64,000 nt of DNA from assembly GCA_963720945.1 (NCBI GenBank), contig CAVRHH010000004.1, positions 124,001-188,000 on the forward strand, written 5' to 3'. This DNA comes from Bog-532 sp963720945 (lineage in GTDB: Bacteria; Actinomycetota; Actinomycetes; Streptosporangiales; Streptosporangiaceae). The position numbers and the translations under genes are program-made. Below, in pieces: positions 7,668 to 16,019 of this stretch (its first letter is position 1; the number at the start of each line of letters is the position of its first letter). Below the pieces are notes generated by a model that was given only the letters and a program-made list of their open reading frames with translations, did not search any database and was not told the origin of the DNA.

Positions 7668-9454
7668 GGCCTTGCCTCCTCGATCGTGGTCGTGCTAGTT
7701 CCCGGGCTGGGTTCTATGTGCACCGTGTGCGTCGCGTCTGTTCCGGTGGTATGGACACTCACCAGGCCCGGTGGGCCGGTGTGCGGCTCGACCCGTACCC
7801 TCGGCGTGGGCGTCGGCAGCACATGTCGGCGCAGCCACCGTCGGCGTACGGCCAGCGCGCCGGCCGCGGCCGCAAGGATTACGGCCGCGGCCGCCAGCAA
7901 GCTGACCAGTGCACCTGCCCCTTTCGACGTGGGCGGGTTCTCCTGGAAGGACCGTGTCACGTCGGGGGCTGCCGCGTAGCGGGCGCTCCCGCCCTGCGAG
8001 GCCGTGATCGTGCACGGGCCGGCCGCCACGGTCGTGACGGTGGAACCGGTCACCGTGCACACCGACGGTGTGTCCGAGCTGAACGACACCGGCAGCCCCG
8101 ATGACGCGCGTGCCGACAGGACGGCCGGCGTGCCGACCGTCGTGCCGGGCGGCTGCCTGAACGTGATCGTCTGCGAAGCCGGCCCGGCTGGGACCGGGTT
8201 GACCTGGAAGGACCGTGTCACGTTGGGGGCTGCCGCGTAGCGGGCGCTCCCGCTCTGTGAGGCGGTGATCGTGCACGGGCCGGCCGCCACGGTCGTGACG
8301 GTGGAACCGGTCACCGTGCACACCGACGGCGTGTCCGAGCTGAACGACACCGGCAGCCCCGATGACGCGCGTGCCGACAGGACGGCCGGCGTGCCGACCG
8401 TCGTGCCGGGCGGCTGCCCGAACGTGATCGTCTGCGGAGCCGGCCCGGCTGGGACCGGGTTGACCTGGAAGGACCGTGTCACGTTGGGGGCTGCCGCGTA
8501 GCGGGCGCTCCCGCTCTGTGAGGCGGTGATCGTGCACGGGCCGGCCGCCACGGTCGTGACGGTGGAACCGGTCACCGTGCACACCGACGGCGTGTCCGAG
8601 CTGAACGACACCGGCAGCCCCGATGACGCGCGTGCCGACAGGACGGCCGGCGTGCCGACCGTCGCGCCGGGCGGCTGCCCGAACGTGATCGTCTGCGGAG
8701 CCAGCGTGGCTTGCACCGGGTTGACCTGGAACGACCGTGTCACGTTGGGGGCCGCCTGGCGGGCTTCGGGTGCTTGGTAGGCCGTGATCGTGCACGTGCC
8801 GGCCGCCACGGTCGTGACGGTGGAATCCGCCACCGTGCACACCGGCAGCGTGTCCGATTTGAAGAACACCGGCAGGTCCGGTGGGGACGCCGACGCCGTC
8901 AGGGGGACCGGCGTGCCGACCGTCACATCGGGCGGCTGGTCGAAAGTGATCGTCGGCGCGGTCGGCGCCTGAACCTGGAACGACCGCGTCACCTCAGGAG
9001 CCGCGTAGGGGGGCTTCCCGTGCTGGAGGGCCGTGATCGTGCACGTGCCGACCGTCACGGTCGTGACGGTGGAATCCGCCACCGTGCACACCAACGGCGT
9101 GTCCGATTTGAAGAACACCGGCAGGTCCGGTGGGGACGTCGACACCGTCAGGGGGACCGGCGTGCCGACCGTCACATCGGGCGGCTGGTCGAAAGTGATC
9201 GTTGGCGCGGTCGGCGTCGTAGCGGCAGCGCTGACGTGGGCTGTGAGCCAGGTGTTCTGCACCTTTGCGGATGGGCTGGTCTCCTGGTAGACGCCGCCTG
9301 CCCACCGTGCCGGACTGCTCACCACAGCGGCGAGGAGGCAGATTCCCAGGAACCTCCACAGCCGGGACTGGCACCCGGTAAGACCCAGGGCAACCTTTCC
9401 GCTTAGCCCGGTCAGGTCGGGCACTTTGCCGAGCTGCGGCTGGTCCAGGTCCAT
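7664..9454 (-). CDS. Surface protein with five Ig-like repeats and C-terminal membrane anchor
   Basis: A 596-residue protein. Residues about 31-57 are hydrophobic (FLGICLLAAVVSSPARWAG) and act as a signal peptide or N-terminal anchor. Residues about 83-506 hold five tandem beta-rich repeats of roughly 85 residues, each with the pattern TITF.QPP..TVGTP, SSDTPSVCTV, VTTVAAGPCTIT and VTRSFQ. Two cysteines per repeat probably form a disulfide. A single membrane helix (about 514-535, ALVSLLAAAAVILAAAAGAL) is followed by RRRWLRR and a 60-residue Thr/Pro-rich tail, presumably cytoplasmic. The design is that of an adhesin or stalk anchored in the membrane. It is coupled by ATGA to the 231-residue gene downstream. 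The binding partner is unknown. Confidence 0.8.
   Translation of the reverse strand: MDLDQPQLGKVPDLTGLSGKVALGLTGCQSRLWRFLGICLLAAVVSSPARWAGGVYQETSPSAKVQNTWLTAHVSAAATTPTAPTITFDQPPDVTVGTPVPLTVSTSPPDLPVFFKSDTPLVCTVADSTVTTVTVGTCTITALQHGKPPYAAPEVTRSFQVQAPTAPTITFDQPPDVTVGTPVPLTASASPPDLPVFFKSDTLPVCTVADSTVTTVAAGTCTITAYQAPEARQAAPNVTRSFQVNPVQATLAPQTITFGQPPGATVGTPAVLSARASSGLPVSFSSDTPSVCTVTGSTVTTVAAGPCTITASQSGSARYAAAPNVTRSFQVNPVPAGPAPQTITFGQPPGTTVGTPAVLSARASSGLPVSFSSDTPSVCTVTGSTVTTVAAGPCTITASQSGSARYAAAPNVTRSFQVNPVPAGPASQTITFRQPPGTTVGTPAVLSARASSGLPVSFSSDTPSVCTVTGSTVTTVAAGPCTITASQGGSARYAAAPDVTRSFQENPPTSKGAGALVSLLAAAAVILAAAAGALAVRRRWLRRHVLPTPTPRVRVEPHTGPPGLVSVHTTGTDATHTVHIEPSPGTSTTTIEEARP
7936..9208. repeat. 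Five tandem Ig-domain repeats, three nearly identical
   Basis: Equivalent positions of the repeat fall at 8004, 8265, 8526, 8784 and 9033. The spacings are 261, 261, 258 and 249 bases, always a multiple of three. Copies starting at 8004, 8265 and 8526 are almost identical at DNA level; the two copies at 8784 and 9033 match each other and differ more from the rest. This indicates two separate rounds of in-frame duplication. Confidence 0.85.
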
Positions 9455-9858
9455 GACTGCGCTCCTTGCCCCTAACAGAAAGTCCCGCAGGGGTGTTACT
9501 CCGTCATGAAGCTGGAGGCCCGGGCTCGCCGGAAGATACGTGCCCTAAGGCGAGGGATTGCTGGCCGGTGCTAAGCGCCGATTTCGCATAGCTCATTCGG
9601 CCCTGTTTTCGGATGGCCTTTCACTTGCTCGCAGCAGGATCCGCCCAGGTCAGCCGGTTCGAGCTGGCACGGACCCGCCTGCTGCCATCGCTGCGATCTC
9701 GCTGCGATGGCATCACTGATTGTTTCCAGGTGCTCGGGCCCGCTGCCGGAGACCGCGCCTGGATTCGACCGTGATCATGCTTTGCATGCCTGTTGCTCTA
9801 GCGACTTGTCGATGACTGTTAGCTTGCGGGGCCTTGCCGCGGGGGGAGCAGCGCTGCC
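9455..9858. other. Intergenic stretch with a hairpin, no gene seen
   Basis: About 400 bases with no convincing open frame, and lower GC in places than the neighbours. Upstream of the Ig-repeat gene there is a GGAG box near its ATG. The only clear structure is the hairpin at 9683-9712. Confidence 0.5.
9683..9712. terminator. Hairpin, possible terminator
   Basis: Arms TGCCATCG (9683-9690) and CGATGGCA (9705-9712) pair perfectly around a 14-base loop that itself contains part of a GCTGCGAT direct repeat. It lies downstream of the YdcF remnant on the minus strand. There is no T-tract, so it could also be a protein-binding site. Confidence 0.35.
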
Positions 9859-10248
9859 TCAGCAGCTTCGCTGCAGGACGAGCGCCTTGAAGAGGGCCCC
9901 CCATTGATAGGCGATCGCGTAAGGCCACTGGGATGCGGCCAGCGGGGTGGTAACCACGTAGACGCCGTCGGCGACACAGCGCCCGAACCTGATGCGCGCG
10001 CGGGTGTCCTGATCCGGCGTGGTCACCAGGGCCACGGAGTGCCAGTGGTACTGCTTCGCCAGACGGCCGACGAACTGGGCCTCGCCCTGCGTGGTGCCCG
10101 GGTAAGGCTGGAAGCAGATCACCCGGTAGGCCACGCCATGCGGCTTGCAGACGCTGGCGGGAACCGCGTGTTCTTCCCGCTCGGCCTGCCGGAGATGTCG
10201 AGTATGCCAGCCGTTGCTGCCCGGGCCCGCCGGGTTAGCGGCCGGGGG
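9859..10248 (-). pseudogene. YdcF/DUF218-type protein, N-terminally truncated remnant
   Basis: The complement is open directly after the stop of the nucleotidyltransferase, in the same frame. It includes AYRVICFQPYPGTTQGEAQF, LVTTPDQDTRARIRFGRC and a complete C-terminus. The T.GEA...... motif followed by LVT.....RA is typical of the second half of ElyC/SanA/YdcF (DUF218) proteins. The Gly-rich N-terminal half is absent and there is no ATG; a GTG at 10134 would give 91 residues. It is best read as a decayed envelope-associated protein gene. Confidence 0.55.
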
Positions 10249-10920
10249 TCAGCTCCGTGGCCAGGAACTGAACCGTTCCCGCAGGTCAGCGACGTCGGCG
10301 GGGGTGAGCCCGTAGCGGGCGAACATTTGGTCGGGCATGCGGTCGAGCTGACGGCCGGCGTCCGCGAAGTCCCGTTCGGTCAGACCGGGGTCCAGGCGGC
10401 GGGCCAGCCCAATCAGCTGGGCCACGGTGTACCGGCCGAGCGCGGCCGCGGTATCAACGTAGTCACGCGGCTCGACCCGGCTGGCCAGCGCGCAGACCTT
10501 CGACCCGATCACGTCCTCCAGATGCAGCACCGGGAGGTCCGGCACGGGGCCGACGTCCATCGTCACCGGCCGGCGGCCCCGGTCGAAGTAGGCCATCTGC
10601 AGCATCATCTGGGCGCCGTCCGGGGCGGTGACGATCCATTCGGCCAGGCCGTCGCCCATGCCGTCGAACACGTCGGCGAGGCCCCCGGCCACGTCCCGGC
10701 GTTCCACCCCATAGCCGGCCTCGCGCAGCGCGTCCCCGACCGCCCCGGCGGCCGCCTTCACACCGTCGTCCTCGTTGGTGAACAGGTCCACGTCCTCGGT
10801 GGGCCGGCTGATGATGCCGTGCGCGATCAGCGCGTTGCCGCCGCCCAGCGCGAAACCATGGGTGCCCGCGGCGCGCAGCGCGATGGCGGCCACGTCACGG
10901 TGGAACTCATCGACCGGCAT
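10249..10920 (-). CDS. AbiEii/AbiGii-type nucleotidyltransferase (putative toxin)
   Basis: A 223-residue protein. The nucleotidyltransferase fold core is visible as GGGNALIAH (26-34) followed by RPTEDVDLF (39-47), the G..NAL and DVD pattern of the AbiEii family. Members act as the toxin of type IV-like toxin-antitoxin or phage-abortive systems, by transferring nucleotides to tRNA or protein targets. The partner gene ends 15 bases upstream on the same strand. A decayed paralogue lies at 6758-6862. Whether this copy is toxic, or a housekeeping relative, cannot be told from sequence. Confidence 0.8.
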   Translation of the reverse strand: MPVDEFHRDVAAIALRAAGTHGFALGGGNALIAHGIISRPTEDVDLFTNEDDGVKAAAGAVGDALREAGYGVERRDVAGGLADVFDGMGDGLAEWIVTAPDGAQMMLQMAYFDRGRRPVTMDVGPVPDLPVLHLEDVIGSKVCALASRVEPRDYVDTAAALGRYTVAQLIGLARRLDPGLTERDFADAGRQLDRMPDQMFARYGLTPADVADLRERFSSWPRS

Positions 10921-10935
10921 GCAGGCACCGGGCGG

Positions 10936-11322
10936 TTACGCGGCCGGGCTGGCCGCCGAGGCGGCGCGCAGGACGGGGTGCCGCTCCTCCCAGGCCTGCC
11001 GGACCCCCTTGGGCAGGAAAAGCTCCGGCCACACCGCGACCAGCGTGTCCCCGTTCAGGAACTCGGTCAGGTCCCCGGGCCGGGACGCTTCCCGCAGCAC
11101 GGTCTGGTACATCCAGCGCAACGTGGCCGGGTCGTCCAGGTCGAACGTGCGGTCGGGGTACCAGAACAGCCACAATGGCAGCTCCACCGTGCCCGACACC
11201 GGTCCCTGCATCTCGGCCAGGTCCTCCGCGACCAGCACGGAACGCCCCGGGCGCGCCTGGTGCGGCGCCGGGGTCGCAGGGTTTGTTAGGGCCGGGTCGG
11301 CAGCCGTGGGTACGGGGGCCAT
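10936..11322 (-). CDS. Hypothetical partner of the AbiEii-type protein (putative antitoxin)
   Basis: A 128-residue protein, first in a two-gene unit with the nucleotidyltransferase. The Pro/Ala-rich N-terminus is probably disordered. The core reads GTVELPLWLFWYPDRTFDL and then YQTVLREASRPGDLTEFLNG and LVAVWPELFLPKGVRQAWEE. No DNA-binding motif is evident and it does not resemble AbiEi. The antitoxin role is inferred only from its position. A -10 element six bases upstream of the ATG suggests leaderless translation. Confidence 0.6.
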   Translation of the reverse strand: MAPVPTAADPALTNPATPAPHQARPGRSVLVAEDLAEMQGPVSGTVELPLWLFWYPDRTFDLDDPATLRWMYQTVLREASRPGDLTEFLNGDTLVAVWPELFLPKGVRQAWEERHPVLRAASAASPAA

Positions 11323-11328
11323 GGGTAC

Positions 11329-11334
11329 AGGATA
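11329..11334 (-). promoter_or_regulatory. -10 element of a probable leaderless promoter
   Basis: TATCCT on the minus strand lies six bases upstream of the ATG at 11322, with no Shine-Dalgarno sequence between. Transcription would start at or next to the ATG. Leaderless mRNAs are common in actinomycetes. Confidence 0.4.
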
Positions 11335-11464
11335 ACCGTTCCGCCCGCCAATCTGAAGCCATACTCGAAACTATGATCGACGCACGCGGTTACACGTCAT
11401 CGGTGATCCCTCGTCCCTGGGGCTTCGACCTGAAACCGCCGCGAATCAGATATCCCAGCCGCGG

Positions 11465-11505
11465 ACTCGCGTCGCGAGTGCGCTGGCAAGTCGCTGACCA
11501 GCGAC
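11465..11505. terminator. Two adjacent short hairpins
   Basis: ACTCGCG-T-CGCGAGT (11465-11479) and GTCGCTG-AC-CAGCGAC (11490-11505) are perfect inverted repeats. They follow the ppk2 stop (11594) on the minus strand and precede the promoter of the AbiEii pair. They may end ppk2 transcription; the 1-2 base loops would need to open to fold. Confidence 0.4.
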
Positions 11506-11593
11506 CTCGCGGGCGCCGCGGACGGTTTATCCGCACGGTCTCGCCGGTTGGACGTGTTCACTGTTCGTGGGCTGCGGGCTCCCCACCGCTGGT

Positions 11594-12541
11594 TCACAGG
11601 CCGGGGAAGGAGCGGCCGGGGTTGTGCTCGGACAGCACGGACGCCGGACCGATCAGGCTCTTGTCCGGTTCCCCGATGACCTCCTCGGTCTTGCCCTCGT
11701 AGTCATACTTCCTCAGCACATGCTTGATCGCCTCAAGCCTGGCCCGCTTCTTATCGTTGCTCTTGATCACCGTCCACGGCGCGTGCTCGCTGTCGGTGTA
11801 GTGGAACATCGCCTCCTTGGCATCGGTGTAGGCGTCCCACTTGTCAAGCGACTCGATGTCCATCGGGCTGAGCTTCCATTGCCGGACCGGGTCGACCCGG
11901 CGGATGATGAACCGCGTGCGCTGCTCCGAGCGCGTCACCGAGAACCAGAACTTCGTCAGGTGCAGCCCGGAGCGGACCAGCATGCCCTCGAACTCCGGCG
12001 CCTCCCGCATGAACTCGGTGTATTCCGCGTCCGTGCAGAAGCCCATCACCCGCTCCACGCCCGCCCGGTTATACCAGGAGCGGTCGAACATGACGATCTC
12101 GCCCGCCGCGGGCAGATGCGGCACGTAACGCTGGAAATACCACTGGGTCTGTTCCCGTTCGCTCGGCCTGGCCAGCGCGACCACCGTGGCGCCGCGAGGG
12201 TTCAGGTGCTCGGTGAACCGCTTGATCGTGCCGCCCTTGCCGGCCGCATCGCGGCCCTCGAACACGATCACGATGTGCTCGCCCGTGGACTTGACCCAGT
12301 TCTGCAGTTTGACCAGCTCAACCTGCAGCGGGCGCTTGAAGTACTCATACTCCTCCCGCGTCATCTTCTCGGCGTACGGGTAGTCCTCGCGCCACGTGTC
12401 GACCACCCGGCCGTCCGGCCAGCGCAAGACTGGGTCATCATGTTCGTCGTCGTCGTCAACGCTCAGCCCCGCCATAAGGACCGGATCGGACGCCCAGTCC
12501 TCCGGCAGCGCATTGAACTCAGAAGTGGATTGACTAGTCAT
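11594..12541 (-). CDS. ppk2: Polyphosphate kinase 2 family protein
   Basis: A 315-residue protein that moves phosphate between polyphosphate and nucleotides. The P-loop EGRDAAGKGG is at residues 95-104 and the lid region FDRSWYNRAGVE at 152-163. PSEREQTQWYFQRYV and KFWFSVTRSEQ are further family hallmarks. One kinase domain of this length corresponds to the single-domain PPK2 class that usually phosphorylates nucleoside diphosphates. The ATG at 12541 was chosen because family similarity begins about 40 residues in; the frame continues upstream but in lower-quality sequence. It lies in a run of minus-strand stress-type genes. Confidence 0.92.
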   Translation of the reverse strand: MTSQSTSEFNALPEDWASDPVLMAGLSVDDDDEHDDPVLRWPDGRVVDTWREDYPYAEKMTREEYEYFKRPLQVELVKLQNWVKSTGEHIVIVFEGRDAAGKGGTIKRFTEHLNPRGATVVALARPSEREQTQWYFQRYVPHLPAAGEIVMFDRSWYNRAGVERVMGFCTDAEYTEFMREAPEFEGMLVRSGLHLTKFWFSVTRSEQRTRFIIRRVDPVRQWKLSPMDIESLDKWDAYTDAKEAMFHYTDSEHAPWTVIKSNDKKRARLEAIKHVLRKYDYEGKTEEVIGEPDKSLIGPASVLSEHNPGRSFPGL

Positions 12542-12681
12542 GTTCCCAGCACAGCACCTTCCCGGCCCACGGTCACGAGCGGGGCTCGATCTGGCCCCGG
12601 CCAGTCGCTGCCGCAAGACAAGCCGTGTGCCATCGTCTCGCCATATCAGGGGCGGGCGCCTTTGCCCGGGGCCTGGCGGGT

Positions 12682-13320
12682 CTACCCGTTCGGGTGATGG
12701 ATGTCCACGGGCGGCAGGTCCTGCACCTGCTGCTTGGTGATGTTGAGCCGGATACCGTCCTTGACCCCGGTCACGGCGCCGATCGGGATGGCCACTTCCT
12801 TGCGGCCCCACAGGTGCCCCTCCTGGAGCAGTACGTGGGTCACGTGGCGGCTGTCGGGGTCGATGACCAGCCCTTGGACTTTCCCGATGTGGCCGTCGGT
12901 GGCATGGACGTGCTCGCCGCGGCGCACCTCCACCTCGTCCAAGGGGACAGTGTCGTAGGTGACGGTCTGCGGAATGTAGTTCCCGGCCCCGCCGATGCCC
13001 ATACCGTAGTAGGGCATGGAGAGCACCTGTTCCGGGTCATAGCCCGGGTATCCGGGGGTGCCGGGCAGGAACTGCGTCTCCTCGGCGGGATCGAGCTTCT
13101 CGAAGTCGGCCAGGGTGCAGCGGAGCCGGATCTCGCCCGCCGTGGCGTCGGCAAGGCCGAGCGGAACAAGCCGGCCGGGGCCATGCCAGTACCCTGGCTC
13201 GACCACGAGATGAGTGACCGTACGAGCGATCGGGTCAACAACCACGCGGCTCATCTTGCCGCAGGCCCCATCGCTACAGCTAACGTCGGCCCCGATCGTG
13301 AACGGCGTCGTCTTCGTCAT
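12682..13320 (-). CDS. PRC-barrel domain protein (two barrels)
   Basis: A 212-residue cytoplasmic protein with two PRC-barrel-like beta domains. Residues about 8-60 (GADVSCSDGACGKMSRVVVD, THLVVEP) and about 130-195 (GEHVHATDGHIGKVQGLVID, VTHVLLQEGHLWGRKEVAIP) share the pattern .. G.vs.vvvdp.t..vtHlvv. The ATG at 13320 is preceded by an AGGGTGG box; an upstream in-frame ATG is less well placed. The function is unknown, though such proteins often accompany stress genes in actinomycetes. Confidence 0.85.
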   Translation of the reverse strand: MTKTTPFTIGADVSCSDGACGKMSRVVVDPIARTVTHLVVEPGYWHGPGRLVPLGLADATAGEIRLRCTLADFEKLDPAEETQFLPGTPGYPGYDPEQVLSMPYYGMGIGGAGNYIPQTVTYDTVPLDEVEVRRGEHVHATDGHIGKVQGLVIDPDSRHVTHVLLQEGHLWGRKEVAIPIGAVTGVKDGIRLNITKQQVQDLPPVDIHHPNG

Positions 13321-13374
13321 GGCCACCCTCATTCCTGGTGGGGTCATCGTTGCGGCTGGTGAGCGCGGCGCCGG

Positions 13375-14358
13375 TTATGGCCCGGGCCGCTGCGGGTCGG
13401 TGTCGGCGATGCCCTGGGGCACGACCTTGCCTCGCTCGATGTCCTCGGACAGTCTGGCCTTGGCGGCCAGGGCCCCCTCGTCCAGCACGCCCGAGCCCGC
13501 CGCACGCGAGATGACGTCGCCGCCGCGGCCGCGCAGCACGGACGCGAAGCCGACGGCGATCAGCGCCCCAGCGACCGGCCCCGCCAGGTACACCCAGTAG
13601 CTGGTCCAGTCACCGCTAGCCAGGGCGGGGCCGAAGGAGCGGGCCGGGTTCATCGATACGCCGCTGACCGGGGCCGCCCACAGGCCGGCCAGGGCGACGT
13701 AGCCGCCGACGCCGAGCGCGGCGATCGCGCCGACGTTCTGCGCGGCCGACGCGGTACCCAGGATCACGCTCACCAGCAGCGCGGTGAGCACGATCTCCAT
13801 CAGCAGCGCCTGCCAGTTCTTGTATCCGGGGCCCGGCAGCGTCGCCCCCAGGTGCTCGACGTTCCCGAACACCCAGCGCAGGAACAGGCACGCCAGCGTC
13901 GCGCCGGCCAGCTGGATGATGATGTAGCCGGGGACACGCTTCCACGGGAAGTCCCCGCGCAGCGCGAAGGCCAGCGACACGGCCGGGTTCAGGTGCGCGC
14001 CGGAGACCGCACCCATGAACAAGATGATCGCCGTCACCGTCAGGCCCGGCGCGACGACCGCCGCGGCCAGGCTGATCTGCCCCTTCGCGTGCAGAAGCCC
14101 GCCGCCCGCGGCGGCCAGGACCAGCGCGAAGGTGCCCAGCAGCTCCGAGAACAGCCGCCGCCATTCCTTGCGCGGGTCATCGAAGTCCGCCCGGTCCCCG
14201 AATTCGAGCCACAGCACGTGGTGCGTGCGCGGGAACGCCGGGCCCAGCGACCCCGGGTCAATCCGCTGGGCCGCTGCGCCGCCCGCGGCGCCCGCCCCCG
14301 GCGCGGTCCCGCGCCTGCCCGGGCCGTCCGCCCGGCTCACCGGTACGTTGTCTGTCAT
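13375..14358 (-). CDS. Aquaporin / MIP family channel
   Basis: A 327-residue membrane channel with a 65-residue hydrophilic N-terminal extension, then six helices and two half-helices. Both signature motifs are present: HLNPAVS (NPA at 124-126) and SMNPARSFGP (NPA at 237-239). The Arg after the second NPA belongs to the selectivity filter. The residues fit a water or small neutral solute channel; aquaporin versus glycerol facilitator is not decided here. A 45-residue cytoplasmic tail follows. The ATG at 14358 has an AAGGA box 9 bases away. Confidence 0.92.
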   Translation of the reverse strand: MTDNVPVSRADGPGRRGTAPGAGAAGGAAAQRIDPGSLGPAFPRTHHVLWLEFGDRADFDDPRKEWRRLFSELLGTFALVLAAAGGGLLHAKGQISLAAAVVAPGLTVTAIILFMGAVSGAHLNPAVSLAFALRGDFPWKRVPGYIIIQLAGATLACLFLRWVFGNVEHLGATLPGPGYKNWQALLMEIVLTALLVSVILGTASAAQNVGAIAALGVGGYVALAGLWAAPVSGVSMNPARSFGPALASGDWTSYWVYLAGPVAGALIAVGFASVLRGRGGDVISRAAGSGVLDEGALAAKARLSEDIERGKVVPQGIADTDPQRPGP

Positions 14359-14725
14359 GCCCCGGGTCCTTCCCGTCAACAGCACCGAAGAGGCTTCACC
14401 ATCAAGACGGCAAACCCGCGCCTCCTCGTCGCCCGCGCGACCAGACCAGGGCCGCCCCCCGGCGTCCTCGCACTGCCGCGTTGTCAGTCCTCAGCCGCAG
14501 TCCCATCCCATCCAAGTTCTCTTCCTCATCTGCATCGTTGTTCCCGGTGCGCCGGGCAGGCCAGGGACCAAGGTCCCCGTCGCGGAGCAGGTCCGGGCAG
14601 GCGGGCCCCGGCAGGAAGGTCTTGCTTGTGCCGTTATCTCATCGGGCGCTGCGTGATGGTCCCAGGACTGCGCGCAGGACAATCGCCAGTTCGCCGCACG
14701 GAACCCAGGACCCTGGATGTACTCC
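14359..14725. other. Intergenic, no gene seen
   Basis: About 370 bases between two minus-strand genes. Short open frames here lack ribosome sites and protein-like composition. It presumably holds the aquaporin promoter and the end of the DedA transcript; no strong hairpin was found. Confidence 0.5.
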
Positions 14726-15457
14726 TCAACGGCCCGGATCGTGTATTTCGTCGCCCTCTATGTGTCGATCCGGACTAACGCGGAGGCGCCGCGGCTCACC
14801 GTCAGCGCGTGCGGGCCTCGCCAGGTGGTCTCGCTGATCAGGTGCCCCGAGGCCGGTCGGCGTGGCCGCGGCTGACTGATGAGCCTTATGCCGGCGGTGG
14901 TGGCGGATGGCGAGCAGCACGCAGACGGCGCCGAGCGAGACGCCTCCGATGAGCATGCCGAGGCTGACCGGGTCGTGATGACCGGTAGAGACCTTACCCG
15001 CGCCGTAGGCGGCCGGTCCGACCGACAGGACGAACACGGTACCGGCGAAGAAGTTCCAGACCGCGAATTGGCTGAACTTCATGTCCATGGCGCCCGACAC
15101 CAGTGAAGGCGTGAAGAACACGGCGGCGCGTCCCCACTTCTGGTAGACCTCTTCCCCCTTGGCGACGGCGTTCTTCCGCATCTTCAGGGCTGGTCCCGGG
15201 TGTTCCAGGAGCTGCCGGCCCCACCGGTCGCCGATCTGGTAGCCCAGCAGCCCGCCGACCTCGTTGCCTATGGCCGCAACGATGAGCACGGCGGCGATGT
15301 TCAGCTGGCCCTGGCTGGCGAGGACCGCGGCGGCACCGATCGCGGCCGTCCCGATGATGGGGACCCCCATATACCCCGCCGCGGTGGCGGCGAACACAGC
15401 CAGGTAGGCCCAGATACCAATGCCACCGGCCGAACTAGCAGCGGCAACTGAGTGCAT
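14726..15457 (-). CDS. DedA-family (SNARE-associated/VTT domain) membrane protein
   Basis: A 243-residue integral membrane protein. The VTT/DedA core includes GVPIIGTAAIGAAAVLASQG, then GNEVGGLLGYQIGDRWG, and later WGRAAVFFTPSLVSGAMDM and FAVWNFFAGTVFVLSVG. The G...GY.IGD..G motif is diagnostic, and DedA proteins are proposed lipid scramblases or flippases that help envelope integrity. Four or five helices are visible, followed by a basic 60-residue tail rich in His/Arg. Confidence 0.85.
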   Translation of the reverse strand: MHSVAAASSAGGIGIWAYLAVFAATAAGYMGVPIIGTAAIGAAAVLASQGQLNIAAVLIVAAIGNEVGGLLGYQIGDRWGRQLLEHPGPALKMRKNAVAKGEEVYQKWGRAAVFFTPSLVSGAMDMKFSQFAVWNFFAGTVFVLSVGPAAYGAGKVSTGHHDPVSLGMLIGGVSLGAVCVLLAIRHHRRHKAHQSAAATPTGLGAPDQRDHLARPARADGEPRRLRVSPDRHIEGDEIHDPGR

Positions 15458-15743
15458 GACGCACCTCGAATCTGCGGAATGCCAGATTCAACGGCCGGTC
15501 CGCCCACACCAGCCGCGCGCTATCCAGACTGGGCGATCCGTTGCGTGGCATAGCCGCACCTATCCCATCCAGCTCGTAAACAAGGTACGGCAGCACCATG
15601 TAGACGACGGAATGCAGGCCGCAGGTGTCTGCGGTGATGCCGGCTGGCCGACCGCCGGAGTGCTGCGGACCCTGGCACACATGCAGGGCATCCGGGCCTG
15701 GCCGGACACGGCGAACCGGCGGTAGCTCCGCCGCCGGGATCGC
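15458..15743. other. Intergenic, weak open frame only
   Basis: A minus-strand frame at 15435-15680 (81 codons, YMVLPYLVYELDGIG in the middle) overlaps the DedA start and uses many A/T-ending codons unlike its neighbours. It could be the tail of a decayed gene but is not called. Confidence 0.35.
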
Positions 15744-16019
15744 TTACCGGCCGGCCTGGAACATCGGCCAACGGGTCGCGTGCCGCGGGGCGTGCTGCTC
15801 ATACGCTTCCACGCCGGCCGCGATCGGGTAGGGCCCGCGGATCCGCTGAAGCTCCGGGGAGACCTGCTGGTAATCCAGGTCGGGATCGTCGCCGCAGTCG
15901 CAGCAGATGAGCTCATACGCGTCGGTGTAGCCGCCTTCCGACCGGCCGCCGACGACGCGGGCCGGCTGGCGCCGCAGGACCAGCGTCCAGTCCTGCCCGG
16001 GCGGACGATGGGTGGTCAT
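15744..16019 (-). CDS. Small conserved actinobacterial protein of unknown function
   Basis: A 91-residue soluble protein starting MTTHRPPGQDWTLVL, with a strong AAGGGGGG ribosome site before the ATG at 16019. It contains ELICCDCGDDPDLDYQQVSP followed by ELQRIRGPYPIAAGVEAYE. The paired CC.CG may bind metal. I recall close relatives as short hypothetical proteins in many streptomycetes. It stands alone on the minus strand. No function is known. Confidence 0.75.
   Translation of the reverse strand: MTTHRPPGQDWTLVLRRQPARVVGGRSEGGYTDAYELICCDCGDDPDLDYQQVSPELQRIRGPYPIAAGVEAYEQHAPRHATRWPMFQAGR

Noticed and set aside
9455..9600. Possible riboswitch upstream of the Ig-repeat gene
   Set aside because: The GTTAGGGGCAAGGAG sequence recalls parts of c-di-AMP riboswitches, but the conserved core and pairing could not be found.
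15435..15680. 81-codon frame overlapping the DedA start
   Set aside because: Its codons end often in A or T, unlike all neighbours, and it has no clear ribosome site.
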